Of a stretch of DNA of 64,000 bases, positions 44,586 to 53,795 are shown in pieces. The stretch spans positions 1 through 64,000 of the forward strand of contig NZ_WWEQ01000003.1 of NCBI RefSeq assembly GCF_009857845.1, written 5' to 3'. Source of the stretch: Brevibacterium rongguiense (lineage in GTDB: Bacteria > Actinomycetota > Actinomycetes > Actinomycetales > Brevibacteriaceae). The notes beneath the pieces were generated by a model. That model worked only from the letters and a program-made list of their open reading frames with translations, was not told the DNA's origin and made no database searches. Positions within the stretch are counted from its first letter, which is position 1. Each line of letters starts with the position of its first letter. Position numbers and translations under genes: made by a program.

Positions 44586-46160
44586 ATGAGCGAGCACACC
44601 ACGGGGGCCGCCGCGCAGCGCTGCGTCATGGCCATCGACCAGGGCACCACCTCCACCCGCGCCATCGTCTTCGACCGGGCCGGGGCCATCGTGTCCTCCG
44701 CCCGCCTCGAGCACGAGCAGATCTTCCCCCGCCCCGGCTGGGTCGAGCACGACCCCGCCGAGATCTGGCAGAACCTGCGCAGCGTCGTCGCCGAGGCGCT
44801 CATCGGCGCCGACATCAACCGCCACGCCCTGGCCGCCGTGGGCATCACGAACCAGCGCGAGACGACCGTCGTGTGGGACCGTGCCACCGGGCAGCCGGTG
44901 CACAACGCGATCGTGTGGCAGGACACGCGCACCCAGGCGATCTGCGACCGGCTGGCCCAGGCCGCCGCGGGGCCGGACGGGGAACCGGACTACGATCGCT
45001 ACCGCGAGCGCACCGGGCTGCCCCTGGCCACGTACTTCGCAGGGCCCAAGGCCGCCTGGATCCTCGAGCACGTGGAGGGCGCGCGCGAGCGGGCGGAGGC
45101 GGGGGAGCTGCTCTTCGGGACCACCGACTCGTGGTGCCTGTGGAACATGACCGGCGGCCCCGACGGCGGCGTGCACGTCACCGACGTCACGAACGCCTCG
45201 CGCACGATGCTCATGAATCTCGACACGCTCGACTGGAATGCCGACATCGCCGCCGACATGGGCATCCCGCTGAGCATGCTGCCCGAGATCCGCTCGTCGT
45301 CCGAGGTCTACGGCCACGGCCGCAAGAACGGCCTGCTCATCGACACCCCCATCGCCGGCATCCTGGGCGATCAGCAGGCGGCGACGTTCGGCCAGGCGTG
45401 CTTCGAGCGGGGCCAGGCGAAGAACACGTACGGGACGGGCAACTTCATGCTCATGAACACGGGCACGCAGCCCGTGCGCAGCGACCGCGGCCTGCTCACC
45501 ACCGTGTGCTACCGGCTGGGCGAGGCGCCGCCCGTCTATGCGCTCGAGGGCTCCGTGGCCGTCACCGGCTCGCTCGTCCAGTGGGTGCGCGACAGCCTGG
45601 GCTTCATCGCGGACGCGCAGGACATCGAGGAGCTGGCGGCGCAGGTGCCGGACAACGGCGGGTGCTTCGTCGTCCCGGCGTTCTCCGGCCTGTTCGCCCC
45701 GTACTGGCGGCCCGAGGCGCGCGGGGCGATCGTCGGCCTCACCCGGTTCGTCGACCGGCGCCACATCGCGCGCGCCGTGCTCGAGGCCACCGCCTTCCAG
45801 TCCCAGGAGGTGCTCGAGGCGATGGACGCGGAGGCCCCCGCTGCGCTCACCGAGCTCAAGGTCGACGGGGGCATGGTGGCCAACGACCTGCTCATGCAGT
45901 TCCAGGCCGACATCCTGGGCGTGCCCGTCAGCAGCCCGCGCGTCATCGAGACGACGGCGCTGGGCGCGGCCTACGCTGCCGGCATCGCCGTGGGCTTCTG
46001 GGCCGGGGAGGACGAGGTCGCCGCGAACTGGGCGGAGGGCCGCCGCTGGGAGCCGCGGATGGATCCGGACGTGCGCGCGCGCAGCCTGCGGCTGTGGAAG
46101 AAGGCCGTCGAGCGGACCTTCGACTGGGTCGACGAGGACGTCCGGACCGCGCAGGCCTGA
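44586..46160 (+). CDS. glpK: glycerol kinase
   Basis: Phosphorylates glycerol with ATP. 524 residues. FGGY-family marks: [43 protein letters not shown] in outline, the [11 protein letters not shown]-like segment [29 protein letters not shown] and [20 protein letters not shown]. No glpF or glpD is adjacent; the gene is alone between two terminators. Feeds glycerol-3-phosphate to phospholipid synthesis together with gpsA/plsC at 51-53 kb. Confidence 0.97.
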   Translation: MSEHTTGAAAQRCVMAIDQGTTSTRAIVFDRAGAIVSSARLEHEQIFPRPGWVEHDPAEIWQNLRSVVAEALIGADINRHALAAVGITNQRETTVVWDRATGQPVHNAIVWQDTRTQAICDRLAQAAAGPDGEPDYDRYRERTGLPLATYFAGPKAAWILEHVEGARERAEAGELLFGTTDSWCLWNMTGGPDGGVHVTDVTNASRTMLMNLDTLDWNADIAADMGIPLSMLPEIRSSSEVYGHGRKNGLLIDTPIAGILGDQQAATFGQACFERGQAKNTYGTGNFMLMNTGTQPVRSDRGLLTTVCYRLGEAPPVYALEGSVAVTGSLVQWVRDSLGFIADAQDIEELAAQVPDNGGCFVVPAFSGLFAPYWRPEARGAIVGLTRFVDRRHIARAVLEATAFQSQEVLEAMDAEAPAALTELKVDGGMVANDLLMQFQADILGVPVSSPRVIETTALGAAYAAGIAVGFWAGEDEVAANWAEGRRWEPRMDPDVRARSLRLWKKAVERTFDWVDEDVRTAQA

Positions 46161-46186
46161 GCGCGCCTGCCGGCTGGGATGCAGAC

Positions 46187-46225
46187 GGGCCGGGCCCGAG
46201 GCGAGACTCGCCTCGGGCCCGGCCC
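46187..46225. terminator. 18-bp hairpin between glpK and the DUF4282 gene
   Basis: GGGCCGGGCCCGAGGCGA pairs perfectly with TCGCCTCGGGCCCGGCCC around GAC. It can terminate both converging genes. Confidence 0.8.
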
Positions 46226-46273
46226 GCTTCCCTGTGCGCTGCCGGCCGGGCTGCGCAGGAGTGCCGCCGGAGC

Positions 46274-46981
46274 TCAGCGCTGCGTGTTGTCCGCCGTGGC
46301 CTGCGTGTTCTCCGCCGTGCGGATGTTGGCCACGAAGAACTCGATGACGACGCGCAGGCAGATGATGGAGAAGAACGTGATGATGGCGCCCACGATGATC
46401 GTGAAGATCACGAGGAAGACGCCGAAGCCCGTGCCGGGGCCGGCCGAGGAGCCGGAGTAGCTCGAAGCCAGCGCGGACGCCCCCGCCATCGTCACGCCCA
46501 TGATGAGCGAGCAGATGACCGAGCCCACGTAGTTGAGGACCGCCAGGATGATCCCGATGACGTAGATGACCGAGGCGAACTTCACGGTCACGAAGTTGCG
46601 GAACTTCAGGTCGAACAGCGACTTCATGAATGACGCGCCGCCGGGCTGCCCGCCGTTCGCGGGCGCCGGGGCGGCGAAGCCGCCGGTGGCTGCCTGCTGG
46701 TCGTAGCCGTAGCCCTGGGCGGCCTGGGAGCCGTACTGCTGCGGGGCCTGCGCGTCGTAGCCGGGCTGGGCGCCGTATGCCTGCACCGGCTGCGAGCCGT
46801 AGGCCTGGGCCTGCGAACCGTAGGCCTGCGTCTGCTGGGGGTCATAGGCCTGCGTCTGCTGCGGGTCGTAGCCCTGCGCCGGCTGCTGGGAGCCGTAGGC
46901 CTGCGCGGGCTGCGAGCCGAACTGCTGGCCGCCGGTGTTCGCGTCGTAGCCGTAGCCGGGCTGCTGGGGGTTCTGGGTCAT
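46274..46981 (-). CDS. DUF4282 membrane protein with prion-like N-terminal tail
   Basis: 235 residues; ATG at 46981 with AAGGAG 4 nt before it. Residues 1-118 are Gln/Gly/Tyr/Ala-rich with repeated AYGSQ and YDPQQTQ units (at least five YGSQ or FGSQ and two YDPQQTQ), charge-poor and without helix breakers other than Gly/Pro. Residues 119-220 are the DUF4282 domain: FMKSLFDLKFRNFVTVKFAS, one or two helices around 138-172, another around 186-212, and RVVIEFFVANIRTAEN. Function unknown; the family often carries Gln/Pro/Gly-rich tails. Same strand as and downstream of ndgR. Confidence 0.85.
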   Translation of the reverse strand: MTQNPQQPGYGYDANTGGQQFGSQPAQAYGSQQPAQGYDPQQTQAYDPQQTQAYGSQAQAYGSQPVQAYGAQPGYDAQAPQQYGSQAAQGYGYDQQAATGGFAAPAPANGGQPGGASFMKSLFDLKFRNFVTVKFASVIYVIGIILAVLNYVGSVICSLIMGVTMAGASALASSYSGSSAGPGTGFGVFLVIFTIIVGAIITFFSIICLRVVIEFFVANIRTAENTQATADNTQR

Positions 46982-47049
46982 GTCGCTCCTTGGGTGAGTG
47001 GGTGGTGGGGTGCGGGCTGGCGGGGGAGCGCCGCGGGCGCTGTGCCGGC

Positions 47050-47772
47050 CTATCCGCGGTTGAGCGCGTCGGTGAGGGCCTTGGCGGCCTCGAGGACGGA
47101 CTGGGCGTGGAGGCGCCCGGGCTGGCGGGTGAGCCGGTCGACGGGCCCGGAGATGGACACGGCCGCGACCACCCGGTTGCTCGGGCCGCGCACGGGGGCG
47201 GAGACGGAGGCGACGCCGCGCTCGCGCTCGGCGATCGACTGGGCCCAGCCGCGGCGGCGCACGCCGGAGAGCATGGTGGCGGAGAAGCGGGCCCCGCGCA
47301 GGCCGGTGTGGAGCCGGTCGGGCTCCTCCCAGGCCAGCAGCACCTGGGCGGCGGAGCCGGCCCGCATGCTCAGGGTCGCGCCGATCGGCACGGAGTCGCG
47401 CAGGCCCACCGGGCGCTCGGCGGCCGCGACGCACAGGCGCAGGTCGCCCTGGCGGCGGAAGAGCTGGGCGGACTCGCCGGTGCGATCGCGCAGCTGGCTG
47501 AGCACGGGGCCGGCCGCGGCGAGCAGGCGGTCCTCGCCGGCCGCCGAGGACAGCTCGGACAGCCGCGGTCCCAGCATGAAGCGGCCCTGCAGGTCGCGGC
47601 CGACGAAGCGGTGGAACTCGAGGGCGACCGCCAGGCGGTGGGCCGTCGGGCGGGCCAGACCGGTAAGGCTGACGAGCTCCGCCAGCGATGCGGGGCCGGC
47701 CTCGAGGGCGGACAGGACGAGTGCGGCCTTGTCGATGACGCCGACTCCGCTGCCGTTATCTGGAGAGCTCAT
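47050..47772 (-). CDS. ndgR: IclR-family regulator of leucine genes, NdgR/LtbR type
   Basis: 240 residues from the ATG at 47772; the in-frame ATG at 47781 overlaps the -10 hexamer. Helix-turn-helix: LAELVSLTGLARPTAHRLAVAL. The sequence follows Streptomyces NdgR closely from memory (GVGVIDKAALVLSALE, GRFMLGPRLSELSSAAGED, AAERPVGLRDSVPIGATL, GVRRRGWAQSIAERE, SAPVRGPSNRVVAAVSISGP). NdgR/LtbR controls leuCD and leuB and other amino acid genes. It diverges from leuC across 147 bp, the conserved arrangement. Confidence 0.95.
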   Translation of the reverse strand: MSSPDNGSGVGVIDKAALVLSALEAGPASLAELVSLTGLARPTAHRLAVALEFHRFVGRDLQGRFMLGPRLSELSSAAGEDRLLAAAGPVLSQLRDRTGESAQLFRRQGDLRLCVAAAERPVGLRDSVPIGATLSMRAGSAAQVLLAWEEPDRLHTGLRGARFSATMLSGVRRRGWAQSIAERERGVASVSAPVRGPSNRVVAAVSISGPVDRLTRQPGRLHAQSVLEAAKALTDALNRG

Positions 47773-47779
47773 GGGGCCC

Positions 47780-47785
47780 ATTGTG
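47780..47785 (-). promoter_or_regulatory. -10 hexamer CACAAT of ndgR (leaderless)
   Basis: CACAAT on the minus strand, 7 nt before the ATG at 47772. It is part of the near-palindrome GATTGCACAATG. Confidence 0.45.
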
Positions 47786-47793
47786 CAATCTCA

Positions 47794-47806
47794 GCATCTA
47801 AGATGC
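47794..47806. promoter_or_regulatory. operator candidate in the ndgR-leuC gap
   Basis: GCATCTAAGATGC: perfect 6-bp arms around one base, 8 bp upstream of the ndgR -10 hexamer. A good candidate for NdgR binding that would affect its own gene and leuC. Confidence 0.5.
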
Positions 47807-47919
47807 AAGTCCGAATGGCAGAACGCGGCGGTAAAGTCGCTCGCACAGCCGCCCGGCGCCACCCGCGCTCCGCGGCTGCAGCGGACTGATACAGCAGTGC
47901 AGGCAAGGAGGATCGAGCC

Positions 47920-49323
47920 ATGGGCAGGACTCTGGCGGAGAAGGTGTGGAACGATCACATCGTAGCGCTCGGGGAGGACGGCGAGCCGGATCTCATCTAC
48001 ATCGACCTCCATCTTGTGCACGAGGTCACGAGCCCGCAGGCCTTCGAGGGGCTCCGCCTGGCCGGCCGCCCCGTCCGCCGCCCGGACCTCACGATCGCCA
48101 CCGAGGACCACAACACGCCCACCGTCGACATCGACAAGCCGATCGCGGACCTCACCTCGCGCACCCAGATCGAGACCCTGCGCCGCAACGCGCAGGAGTT
48201 CGGCATCCGGCTGCACTCCCTGGGCGATGCGGACCAGGGCATCGTCCACGTGGTGGGCCCGCAGCTGGGGCTCACGCAGCCGGGCATGACGGTGGTCTGC
48301 GGCGACTCGCACACCTCCACCCACGGCGCTTTCGGCTCGATCGCCATGGGCATCGGCACCTCGGAGGTCGAGCACGTCCTCGCCACCCAGACGCTCAGCC
48401 TCAAGCCGTTCAAGACGATGGCGATCACGGTCGACGGCGAACTGCCCGCAGGGTCCTCGGCCAAGGACATCATCCTGGCGGTCATCGCCAAGATCGGCAC
48501 CGGCGGCGGGCAGGGCTACGTGCTCGAATACCGCGGCGAGGCGATCCGCAGCCTCTCCATGGAGGCGCGGATGACGATCTGCAACATGTCGATCGAGGCG
48601 GGCGCGCGCGCCGGCATGGTCGCCCCGGACCAGACGACGTTCGACTACGTCAAGGGCCGCCCGCACGCACCGCAGGGTGAGGACTGGGACGCGGCCGTCG
48701 AGTACTGGAAGACGCTGCGCTCGGACGACGACGCGGAATTCGACGCCGAGGTGGTCCTCGAGGCCGCGGACCTGGAGCCCTTCGTCACGTGGGGCACGAA
48801 CCCAGGCCAGGGCCTGCCGCTGAGCGCGAGCGTCCCGGACCCCGCCCAGATCGTCGACGAGAACGAGCGCGCCTCCGCCGAGTCCGCGCTCGCCTACATG
48901 GGGCTGACGCCCGGCATGCCGCTGCGCGACATCGCCGTGGACACCGTGTTCCTGGGCTCGTGCACGAACGGCCGGCTCGAGGACCTGCGCTCGGCCGCGG
49001 AGGTCATCCGCGGGCGGACGAAGGACCCGAACGTGCGGATGATGGTCGTCCCCGGCTCGGCGAAGGTCCGGCTCGCCGCGGAGGCCGAGGGGCTGGACAA
49101 GGAATTCGTGGACTTCGGCGCCGAATGGCGCTTCGCCGGCTGCTCGATGTGCCTGGGCATGAACCCGGACCAGCTCTCCGACGGCGAGCGCTGCGCCTCG
49201 ACCTCGAACCGCAACTTCGAGGGCCGCCAGGGCAAGGGCGGGCGAACCCACCTCGTCAGCCCCCTCGTGGCCGCAGCCACCGCGGTGCGCGGCACCCTGT
49301 CCTCGCCCGCCGACCTCGACTGA
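47920..49323 (+). CDS. leuC: 3-isopropylmalate dehydratase large subunit
   Basis: Isomerises 2- to 3-isopropylmalate with LeuD; 4Fe-4S enzyme of the aconitase family. 467 residues, ATG after AAGGAGG. Iron-sulfur Cys: [14 protein letters not shown] and GCSMCLGMN. Other marks: [21 protein letters not shown] and the [20 protein letters not shown] end. Followed at 27 bp by leuD. Confidence 0.97.
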   Translation: MGRTLAEKVWNDHIVALGEDGEPDLIYIDLHLVHEVTSPQAFEGLRLAGRPVRRPDLTIATEDHNTPTVDIDKPIADLTSRTQIETLRRNAQEFGIRLHSLGDADQGIVHVVGPQLGLTQPGMTVVCGDSHTSTHGAFGSIAMGIGTSEVEHVLATQTLSLKPFKTMAITVDGELPAGSSAKDIILAVIAKIGTGGGQGYVLEYRGEAIRSLSMEARMTICNMSIEAGARAGMVAPDQTTFDYVKGRPHAPQGEDWDAAVEYWKTLRSDDDAEFDAEVVLEAADLEPFVTWGTNPGQGLPLSASVPDPAQIVDENERASAESALAYMGLTPGMPLRDIAVDTVFLGSCTNGRLEDLRSAAEVIRGRTKDPNVRMMVVPGSAKVRLAAEAEGLDKEFVDFGAEWRFAGCSMCLGMNPDQLSDGERCASTSNRNFEGRQGKGGRTHLVSPLVAAATAVRGTLSSPADLD

Positions 49324-49350
49324 GCCCGCACCACAGGCAAGGAGCACCCC

Positions 49351-49950
49351 ATGGACAAGATCTCCACGCACACCGGCACCGGCGTCCCGCTGCGCCGCTC
49401 GAACGTCGACACGGACCAGATCATCCCGGCCGTCTACCTCAAGCGCGTCACCCGCACCGGGTTCGAGGACGCGCTGTTCGCCCGCTGGCGCAAGGACCCC
49501 GAGTTCGTCCTCAACCAGGAGCCCTTCCGGGAGGGCTCGGTGCTCGTGGCCGGCTCCGACTTCGGCACCGGCTCGTCGCGCGAGCACGCGGTGTGGGCGC
49601 TCAAGGACTACGGGTTCGCCGCGGTCCTGTCCTCCCGCTTCGCGGACATCTTCCGCGGCAACTCGGGCAAGAACGGCCTCATCGCCGCCCAGGTGGAACA
49701 GTCCGACATCGAGCTCATCTGGAAGATCCTCGACAACCACCCCGGCGCCCAGATCACCGTCGACCTCGAGTCGCGCACGGTCACGTGCGACACGCTCACC
49801 GTGCCGTTCCAGATCGACGACTTCACCCGCTGGCGCCTGCTCGAGGGCCTCGACGACATCAGCCTCACGCTGCGCGACGAGGCCGCCATCTCCCGCTTCG
49901 AGGCCACGCGTCCCGCGTTCAAGCCGAAGACCCTCCCGGCGCGCGTCTGA
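49351..49950 (+). CDS. leuD: 3-isopropylmalate dehydratase small subunit
   Basis: 199 residues, swivelling domain of the heterodimer with LeuC. Marks: [43 protein letters not shown] and [20 protein letters not shown] after AAGGAG. Same unit as leuC. Confidence 0.97.
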   Translation: MDKISTHTGTGVPLRRSNVDTDQIIPAVYLKRVTRTGFEDALFARWRKDPEFVLNQEPFREGSVLVAGSDFGTGSSREHAVWALKDYGFAAVLSSRFADIFRGNSGKNGLIAAQVEQSDIELIWKILDNHPGAQITVDLESRTVTCDTLTVPFQIDDFTRWRLLEGLDDISLTLRDEAAISRFEATRPAFKPKTLPARV

Positions 49951-49953
49951 GCC

Positions 49954-49992
49954 CCGCCCCGGGGGCGGTGCCGGCGCCCGCCTGAGGGCGCC
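49954..49992 (+). terminator. possible leuCD terminator
   Basis: Two small GC hairpins follow the leuD stop: CCGCC/GGCGG at about 49954-49968 and GGCGCCC/GGGCGCC at 49973-49992 with a 6-nt loop. No T-tract; weak evidence. Confidence 0.35.
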
Positions 49993-50008
49993 TCGGGCGC
50001 GGGTCGGC

Positions 50009-50014
50009 TAGCAT
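50009..50014 (+). promoter_or_regulatory. -10 hexamer TAGCAT of murA
   Basis: TAGCAT lies 33 nt before the ATG at 50048; GAGGAG follows as ribosome site. Confidence 0.4.
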
Positions 50015-50047
50015 CGCTATGGCACGAAACGCGACCTGAGGAGAGAA

Positions 50048-51367
50048 ATGCTCGATGTCCACGGCGGGGCTCCGCTGACCGGCACGGTGCGCGTCCGCGG
50101 CGCGAAGAACCTCGTGCCGAAGGCGATGGTGGCCTCGCTGCTGGGCGACACGCCCTCCGTCCTGCGCAGCGTGCCGCGCATCAGCGACGTCGACGTCGTC
50201 ACCGGCCTGCTCGGCCTGCACGGCGTGGCCGTCGAGTCGCGGCCCGACGGCGACCGGCCCGACGGCGAGCTGCTCATGGACCCCGCCAACGTCGAGCAGG
50301 GCTCCATCGTCGACATCGACGCCCACGCGGGCTCCTCGCGCGTGCCCATCCTCTTCTGCGGGCCCCTGCTGCACCGCCTGGGCCGCGCGTTCATCCCGGA
50401 CCTGGGCGGCTGCAAGATCGGCGACCGGCCCATCAACTTCCACCTCGACGTGCTGCGCAGCTTCGGCGCGGAGGTGGAGAAGACCGCCGGCGGCATCAAG
50501 CTCGAGGCGCCGCGGCGCCTGCGCGGCACGAAGGTCAAGCTGCCCTACCCCTCCGTCGGTACCACCGAGCAGGTGCTGCTGACCGCGGTGCGCGCTGAGG
50601 GCACGACCGAGCTGAAGAACGCGGCGGTCGAGCCGGAGATCATGGACCTCGTGGCCATCCTCCAGAAGATGGGCGCGATCATCGCCGTGGACACGGACCG
50701 CGTCATCCGCATCGAGGGCGTCGACTCGTTGGACGGCTACGTCCACCGCGCGCTGCCCGATCGCATCGAGGCGGCCTCCTGGGCCTCGGCGGCGCTGGCC
50801 ACCGGCGGGGACATCTTCGTGGAGAACGCCGCGCAGCCGGACATGATCGCGTTCCTCAACATCTTCCGCAAGATCGGCGGCGCCTTCTCCGTCGAGGAGG
50901 AGGGCATCCGCTTCCGCCACCCCGGCGGCCGGCTGTCCTCCGTCGTCCTCGAGACCGACGTCCACCCCGGCTTCATGACCGACTGGCAGCAGCCCCTCGT
51001 CGTGGCGCTCACCCAGGCCCAGGGTCTGTCGATCATCCACGAGACGGTCTACGAGAACCGCTTCGGCTTCACCGGCGCGCTGCGCCGCATGGGCGCGACC
51101 ATCCAGTCCTACCGCGAGTGCCTGGGCGGCACCCCCTGCCGGTTCGGGCGCCGCAACTTCCTCCACTCCGCGGTCATCTCCGGGCCCACGCCGCTGCACG
51201 GCGCGGACATCGAGGTGCCGGACCTGCGCGGCGGGTTCTCCCACCTCATCGCGGCGCTCAGCGCCGAGGGCACCTCCCACGTGAGCGGCATCGAGCTCAT
51301 CAACCGCGGCTACGAGGACTTCATGGACAAGCTCGCGGGCCTGGGCGCCCAGGTGGCCCAGGCATGA
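50048..51367 (+). CDS. murA: UDP-N-acetylglucosamine 1-carboxyvinyltransferase
   Basis: First committed step of peptidoglycan synthesis, adding enolpyruvate from PEP to UDP-GlcNAc. 439 residues. Marks: VRGAKNLVPKAMVASLL, RVPILFCGPLLHRLGRA, the catalytic Cys122 in GGCKIGDRPINFH, HPGFMTDWQQPLV and DLRGGFSHLIAALSAEG. The Cys is kept, unlike the Asp in mycobacterial MurA, so fosfomycin should be able to react with it. Starts a coupled unit murA-plsC-gpsA with ATGA overlaps. Confidence 0.95.
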   Translation: MLDVHGGAPLTGTVRVRGAKNLVPKAMVASLLGDTPSVLRSVPRISDVDVVTGLLGLHGVAVESRPDGDRPDGELLMDPANVEQGSIVDIDAHAGSSRVPILFCGPLLHRLGRAFIPDLGGCKIGDRPINFHLDVLRSFGAEVEKTAGGIKLEAPRRLRGTKVKLPYPSVGTTEQVLLTAVRAEGTTELKNAAVEPEIMDLVAILQKMGAIIAVDTDRVIRIEGVDSLDGYVHRALPDRIEAASWASAALATGGDIFVENAAQPDMIAFLNIFRKIGGAFSVEEEGIRFRHPGGRLSSVVLETDVHPGFMTDWQQPLVVALTQAQGLSIIHETVYENRFGFTGALRRMGATIQSYRECLGGTPCRFGRRNFLHSAVISGPTPLHGADIEVPDLRGGFSHLIAALSAEGTSHVSGIELINRGYEDFMDKLAGLGAQVAQA

Positions 51368-52167
51368 GCGGCGACCCCCAGGCCGCCCACCGCATCGACT
51401 TCTCCGCGGCCTCCCTGCGCTCGATGAGCCGCGCCGGCTCCGCCGTCGCAGCCCCCGTGCGCGTGCTGTTCCGGGCCTGCGGCCGGATCGTCGAGGAGGG
51501 CACCGAGCACCTGCCGGCGCACGGGCCCGTCATCATCGCCGCCTACCACGCGAACTACCTCGACCCCATCCTCGTGGGCCTCGCGCTCAAGGGCCGCGGC
51601 CACATGCCCCACTACCTGGCGAAGTCCCAGCTCTTCACCGGGGCGCTGGGCGCCGTGCTGCGCAGAATCGGCCAGATCCCCGTGCTGCGCGGCTCCGCCC
51701 GGGCCGGAGATTCGCTCGTCTACGCGCGGCAGGCGCTCGAGGCGGGCGCCACCGTCGTCATCTACCCGCAGGGCACGCTGACGAAGGATCCCGAGCTGTG
51801 GCCGCAGCCAGCCCGCTCCGGCGCCGCCCGGCTCGCACTGCAGACCGGCGTGCCCGTCGTCCCCGTGGCCCACTGGGGGCTGGAGACGAGCTACCCGCGC
51901 GGGGCGAAGGTGCCCAAGCCCGCCCCCCGTCAGCCGCTGACCGTGCGCTACGGCGCCCCCATCGACCCGCGCGGCTTCGGCACCGGCCCCGCGGCGATGA
52001 CGGCCCTGTCCCACCGCATCACGGCCGCCATCGCCGCCGAGCTCGCCCAGCTGCGCGGCCTGCCGCTGCCCGAGCGGTACCGCGCGGACCTGGGCGAGCC
52101 GGCACAGCACGAGCCCGCCGCGGATGCCGCGCGGGATGCGAACCCCACGGACGAGGAGGCCCGATGA
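51364..52167 (+). CDS. plsC: 1-acyl-sn-glycerol-3-phosphate acyltransferase
   Basis: 267 residues, membrane-associated, makes phosphatidic acid. Acyltransferase motifs: HANYLD (H-x4-D), a YPQGTLTKDP block for glycerophosphate binding, and GVPVVPVAHWG. ATGA overlap with murA and gpsA places it in one unit that joins wall and lipid precursors. A polar tail of about 25 residues ends the protein. Confidence 0.92.
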   Translation: MSGDPQAAHRIDFSAASLRSMSRAGSAVAAPVRVLFRACGRIVEEGTEHLPAHGPVIIAAYHANYLDPILVGLALKGRGHMPHYLAKSQLFTGALGAVLRRIGQIPVLRGSARAGDSLVYARQALEAGATVVIYPQGTLTKDPELWPQPARSGAARLALQTGVPVVPVAHWGLETSYPRGAKVPKPAPRQPLTVRYGAPIDPRGFGTGPAAMTALSHRITAAIAAELAQLRGLPLPERYRADLGEPAQHEPAADAARDANPTDEEAR

Positions 52168-53168
52168 CGACGGCAGTGATGGGCGCGGGCTCGTGGGGCA
52201 CCACGTTCGCCCAGGTGGTGGCCGACGCGGGCCACCCGGTCACCCTGTGGGCCAGGCGTCCCGAGGTCGCCCGGGAGATCGCCGAGGAGCACACGAACGC
52301 GCGCTACCTGCCCGGACTCGTCCTCAACAAGGCGATCACCGCGACCGCGGACCCGGCCGCGGCGCTGGCGGGGGCGGACACCGTCGTGCTCGCCGTGCCC
52401 GCGCAGAGCCTGCGGGACAACCTCGAGGCGTGGGCGGGCCTCATCCCCGCCGACGCCGTGCTCGTGAGCCTCATGAAGGGCGTCGAGCGCTCCACCGGCA
52501 TGCGCATGAGCGAGGTCATCGCCGATGCCGCCGGGGCCAGCCCCGAGCGCATCGCCGTGGTGTCCGGGCCCAACCTCGCCCGCGAGATCGCCGACCGCCA
52601 GCCCACCGCCACCGTCGTGGCCTCCGCCAGCCTCGCCACCGCCGAGGCGGTGGCCGACCTCACCGCCAACGCCTACTTCCGGCCCTACACGAACGCCGAC
52701 GTCGTGGGCGTCGAGCTGGGCGGGGCCGTGAAGAACATCATCGCGCTGTCGGTGGGGATCGCCGACGGGCAGGGCCTGGGCGACAACTCGAAGGCCTCGA
52801 TCATCACCCGCGGGCTCGCGGAGACCAGCCGGCTGGCGATGGCGATGGGCGCCGACGCCCAGACGCTCTCCGGCCTCGCCGGGCTGGGCGACCTCGTGGC
52901 GACCTGCGCGTCGCCCCTGTCGCGCAACCGCTCGTTCGGCCGCCTGCTGGGCGAGGGGCTCAGCGTCGAGGAGGCCACCGAGCGCACCCGGCAGGTGGCC
53001 GAGGGCGTGAAGTCCAGCCCCGCCGTGCTGGCGCTGGGGGAGGCCCACGGCGTGGAGCTGCCCATCACGCAGGCGGTCAGCGCGGTCATCGACGGCACGC
53101 TCGACGTGGGCGAGCTCGCCGGGGTCCTCCTCTCGCGCAAGCGCAAGCACGAGGGCCTCGAGCGCTGA
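52164..53168 (+). CDS. gpsA: glycerol-3-phosphate dehydrogenase [NAD(P)+]
   Basis: Reduces dihydroxyacetone phosphate to glycerol-3-phosphate for phospholipids. 334 residues. N-terminal VMGAGSWGTTFAQVVADAGH nucleotide fold, SLMKGVE, VVSGPNLAREIA, the catalytic Lys in GGAVKNIIALSVG, and SGLAGLGDLVATC. The ATG at 52164 overlaps the plsC stop. Confidence 0.96.
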   Translation: MTTAVMGAGSWGTTFAQVVADAGHPVTLWARRPEVAREIAEEHTNARYLPGLVLNKAITATADPAAALAGADTVVLAVPAQSLRDNLEAWAGLIPADAVLVSLMKGVERSTGMRMSEVIADAAGASPERIAVVSGPNLAREIADRQPTATVVASASLATAEAVADLTANAYFRPYTNADVVGVELGGAVKNIIALSVGIADGQGLGDNSKASIITRGLAETSRLAMAMGADAQTLSGLAGLGDLVATCASPLSRNRSFGRLLGEGLSVEEATERTRQVAEGVKSSPAVLALGEAHGVELPITQAVSAVIDGTLDVGELAGVLLSRKRKHEGLER

Positions 53169-53216
53169 GGCCGCCCGAGCCCCCTGCCGCCTGCCCCGGC
53201 AGCCGCTAGGGTGGGC

Positions 53217-53222
53217 AGCACG
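53217..53222 (+). promoter_or_regulatory. -10 hexamer TAGGGT of the PEBP-like gene
   Basis: TAGGGT lies 23 nt before the ATG at 53246; TCAGGAGG follows as ribosome site. Confidence 0.45.
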
Positions 53223-53245
53223 GATCCACCACGTCAGGAGGCATC

Positions 53246-53785
53246 ATGACCGAACAGCCGAATTCCCCGTTCTGGAACCTGCAGGACGTCCCCCGCTTCG
53301 ACCTGGTGAGCACGGACATCGCGCAGGGCCAGGAGCTGGGCCTCGCGCAGTGCTCCGGCGCGATGGGCGTGGAGGGCGGCCAGGACCGCTCGCCGCAGCT
53401 GTCGTGGTCGGGCTTCCCGCCGGAGACGAAGGCCTTCGTCGTCACGGCCTTCGACCCCGACGCCCCCACCGGCTCCGGCTTCTGGCACTGGACGCTCGCG
53501 GATCTGCCCGCCGACGTCACCGAGCTGCCCGCGGATGCCGGCAACCCGGACGCGAACGCGCTGCCCGACGGCGCCTACATGGTGCGCAACGACACCGGCG
53601 AGCCGCGCTTCGTGGGCGCCGCGCCGCCGGAGGGCCACGGCCCCCACCGGTACTTCTTCATCGTCCACGCGCTCAGCGAGCCGCTGGGCCTCGACGAGTC
53701 CGCGAGCCCGGCCTACGTGGGCTTCAACGTGTTCTTCAAGGGCATCGGGCGAGCCTGGATCGAAACCACGTCCGAGGCCAAGTAG
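53246..53785 (+). CDS. YbhB/YbcL-like Raf kinase inhibitor family (PEBP) protein
   Basis: 179 residues of the phosphatidylethanolamine-binding fold. Marks: GQDRSPQLSWSGFPPETKAFVVTAFDPDAPTGSGFWHW (quoted in parts: PQLSWSGFP, DPDAPTGSGFWHW), ADLPADVTELP, and GHGPHRYFFIVHALSEPLG. The role in bacteria is not established. Ends 10 bp before the ddl start. Confidence 0.93.
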   Translation: MTEQPNSPFWNLQDVPRFDLVSTDIAQGQELGLAQCSGAMGVEGGQDRSPQLSWSGFPPETKAFVVTAFDPDAPTGSGFWHWTLADLPADVTELPADAGNPDANALPDGAYMVRNDTGEPRFVGAAPPEGHGPHRYFFIVHALSEPLGLDESASPAYVGFNVFFKGIGRAWIETTSEAK

Positions 53786-53788
53786 TCT
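53783..53788 (+). promoter_or_regulatory. -10 hexamer TAGTCT of ddl (leaderless)
   Basis: TAGTCT spans the upstream stop codon and is 7 nt before the ATG at 53796. Confidence 0.45.
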
Positions 53789-53795
53789 TCCCAGC

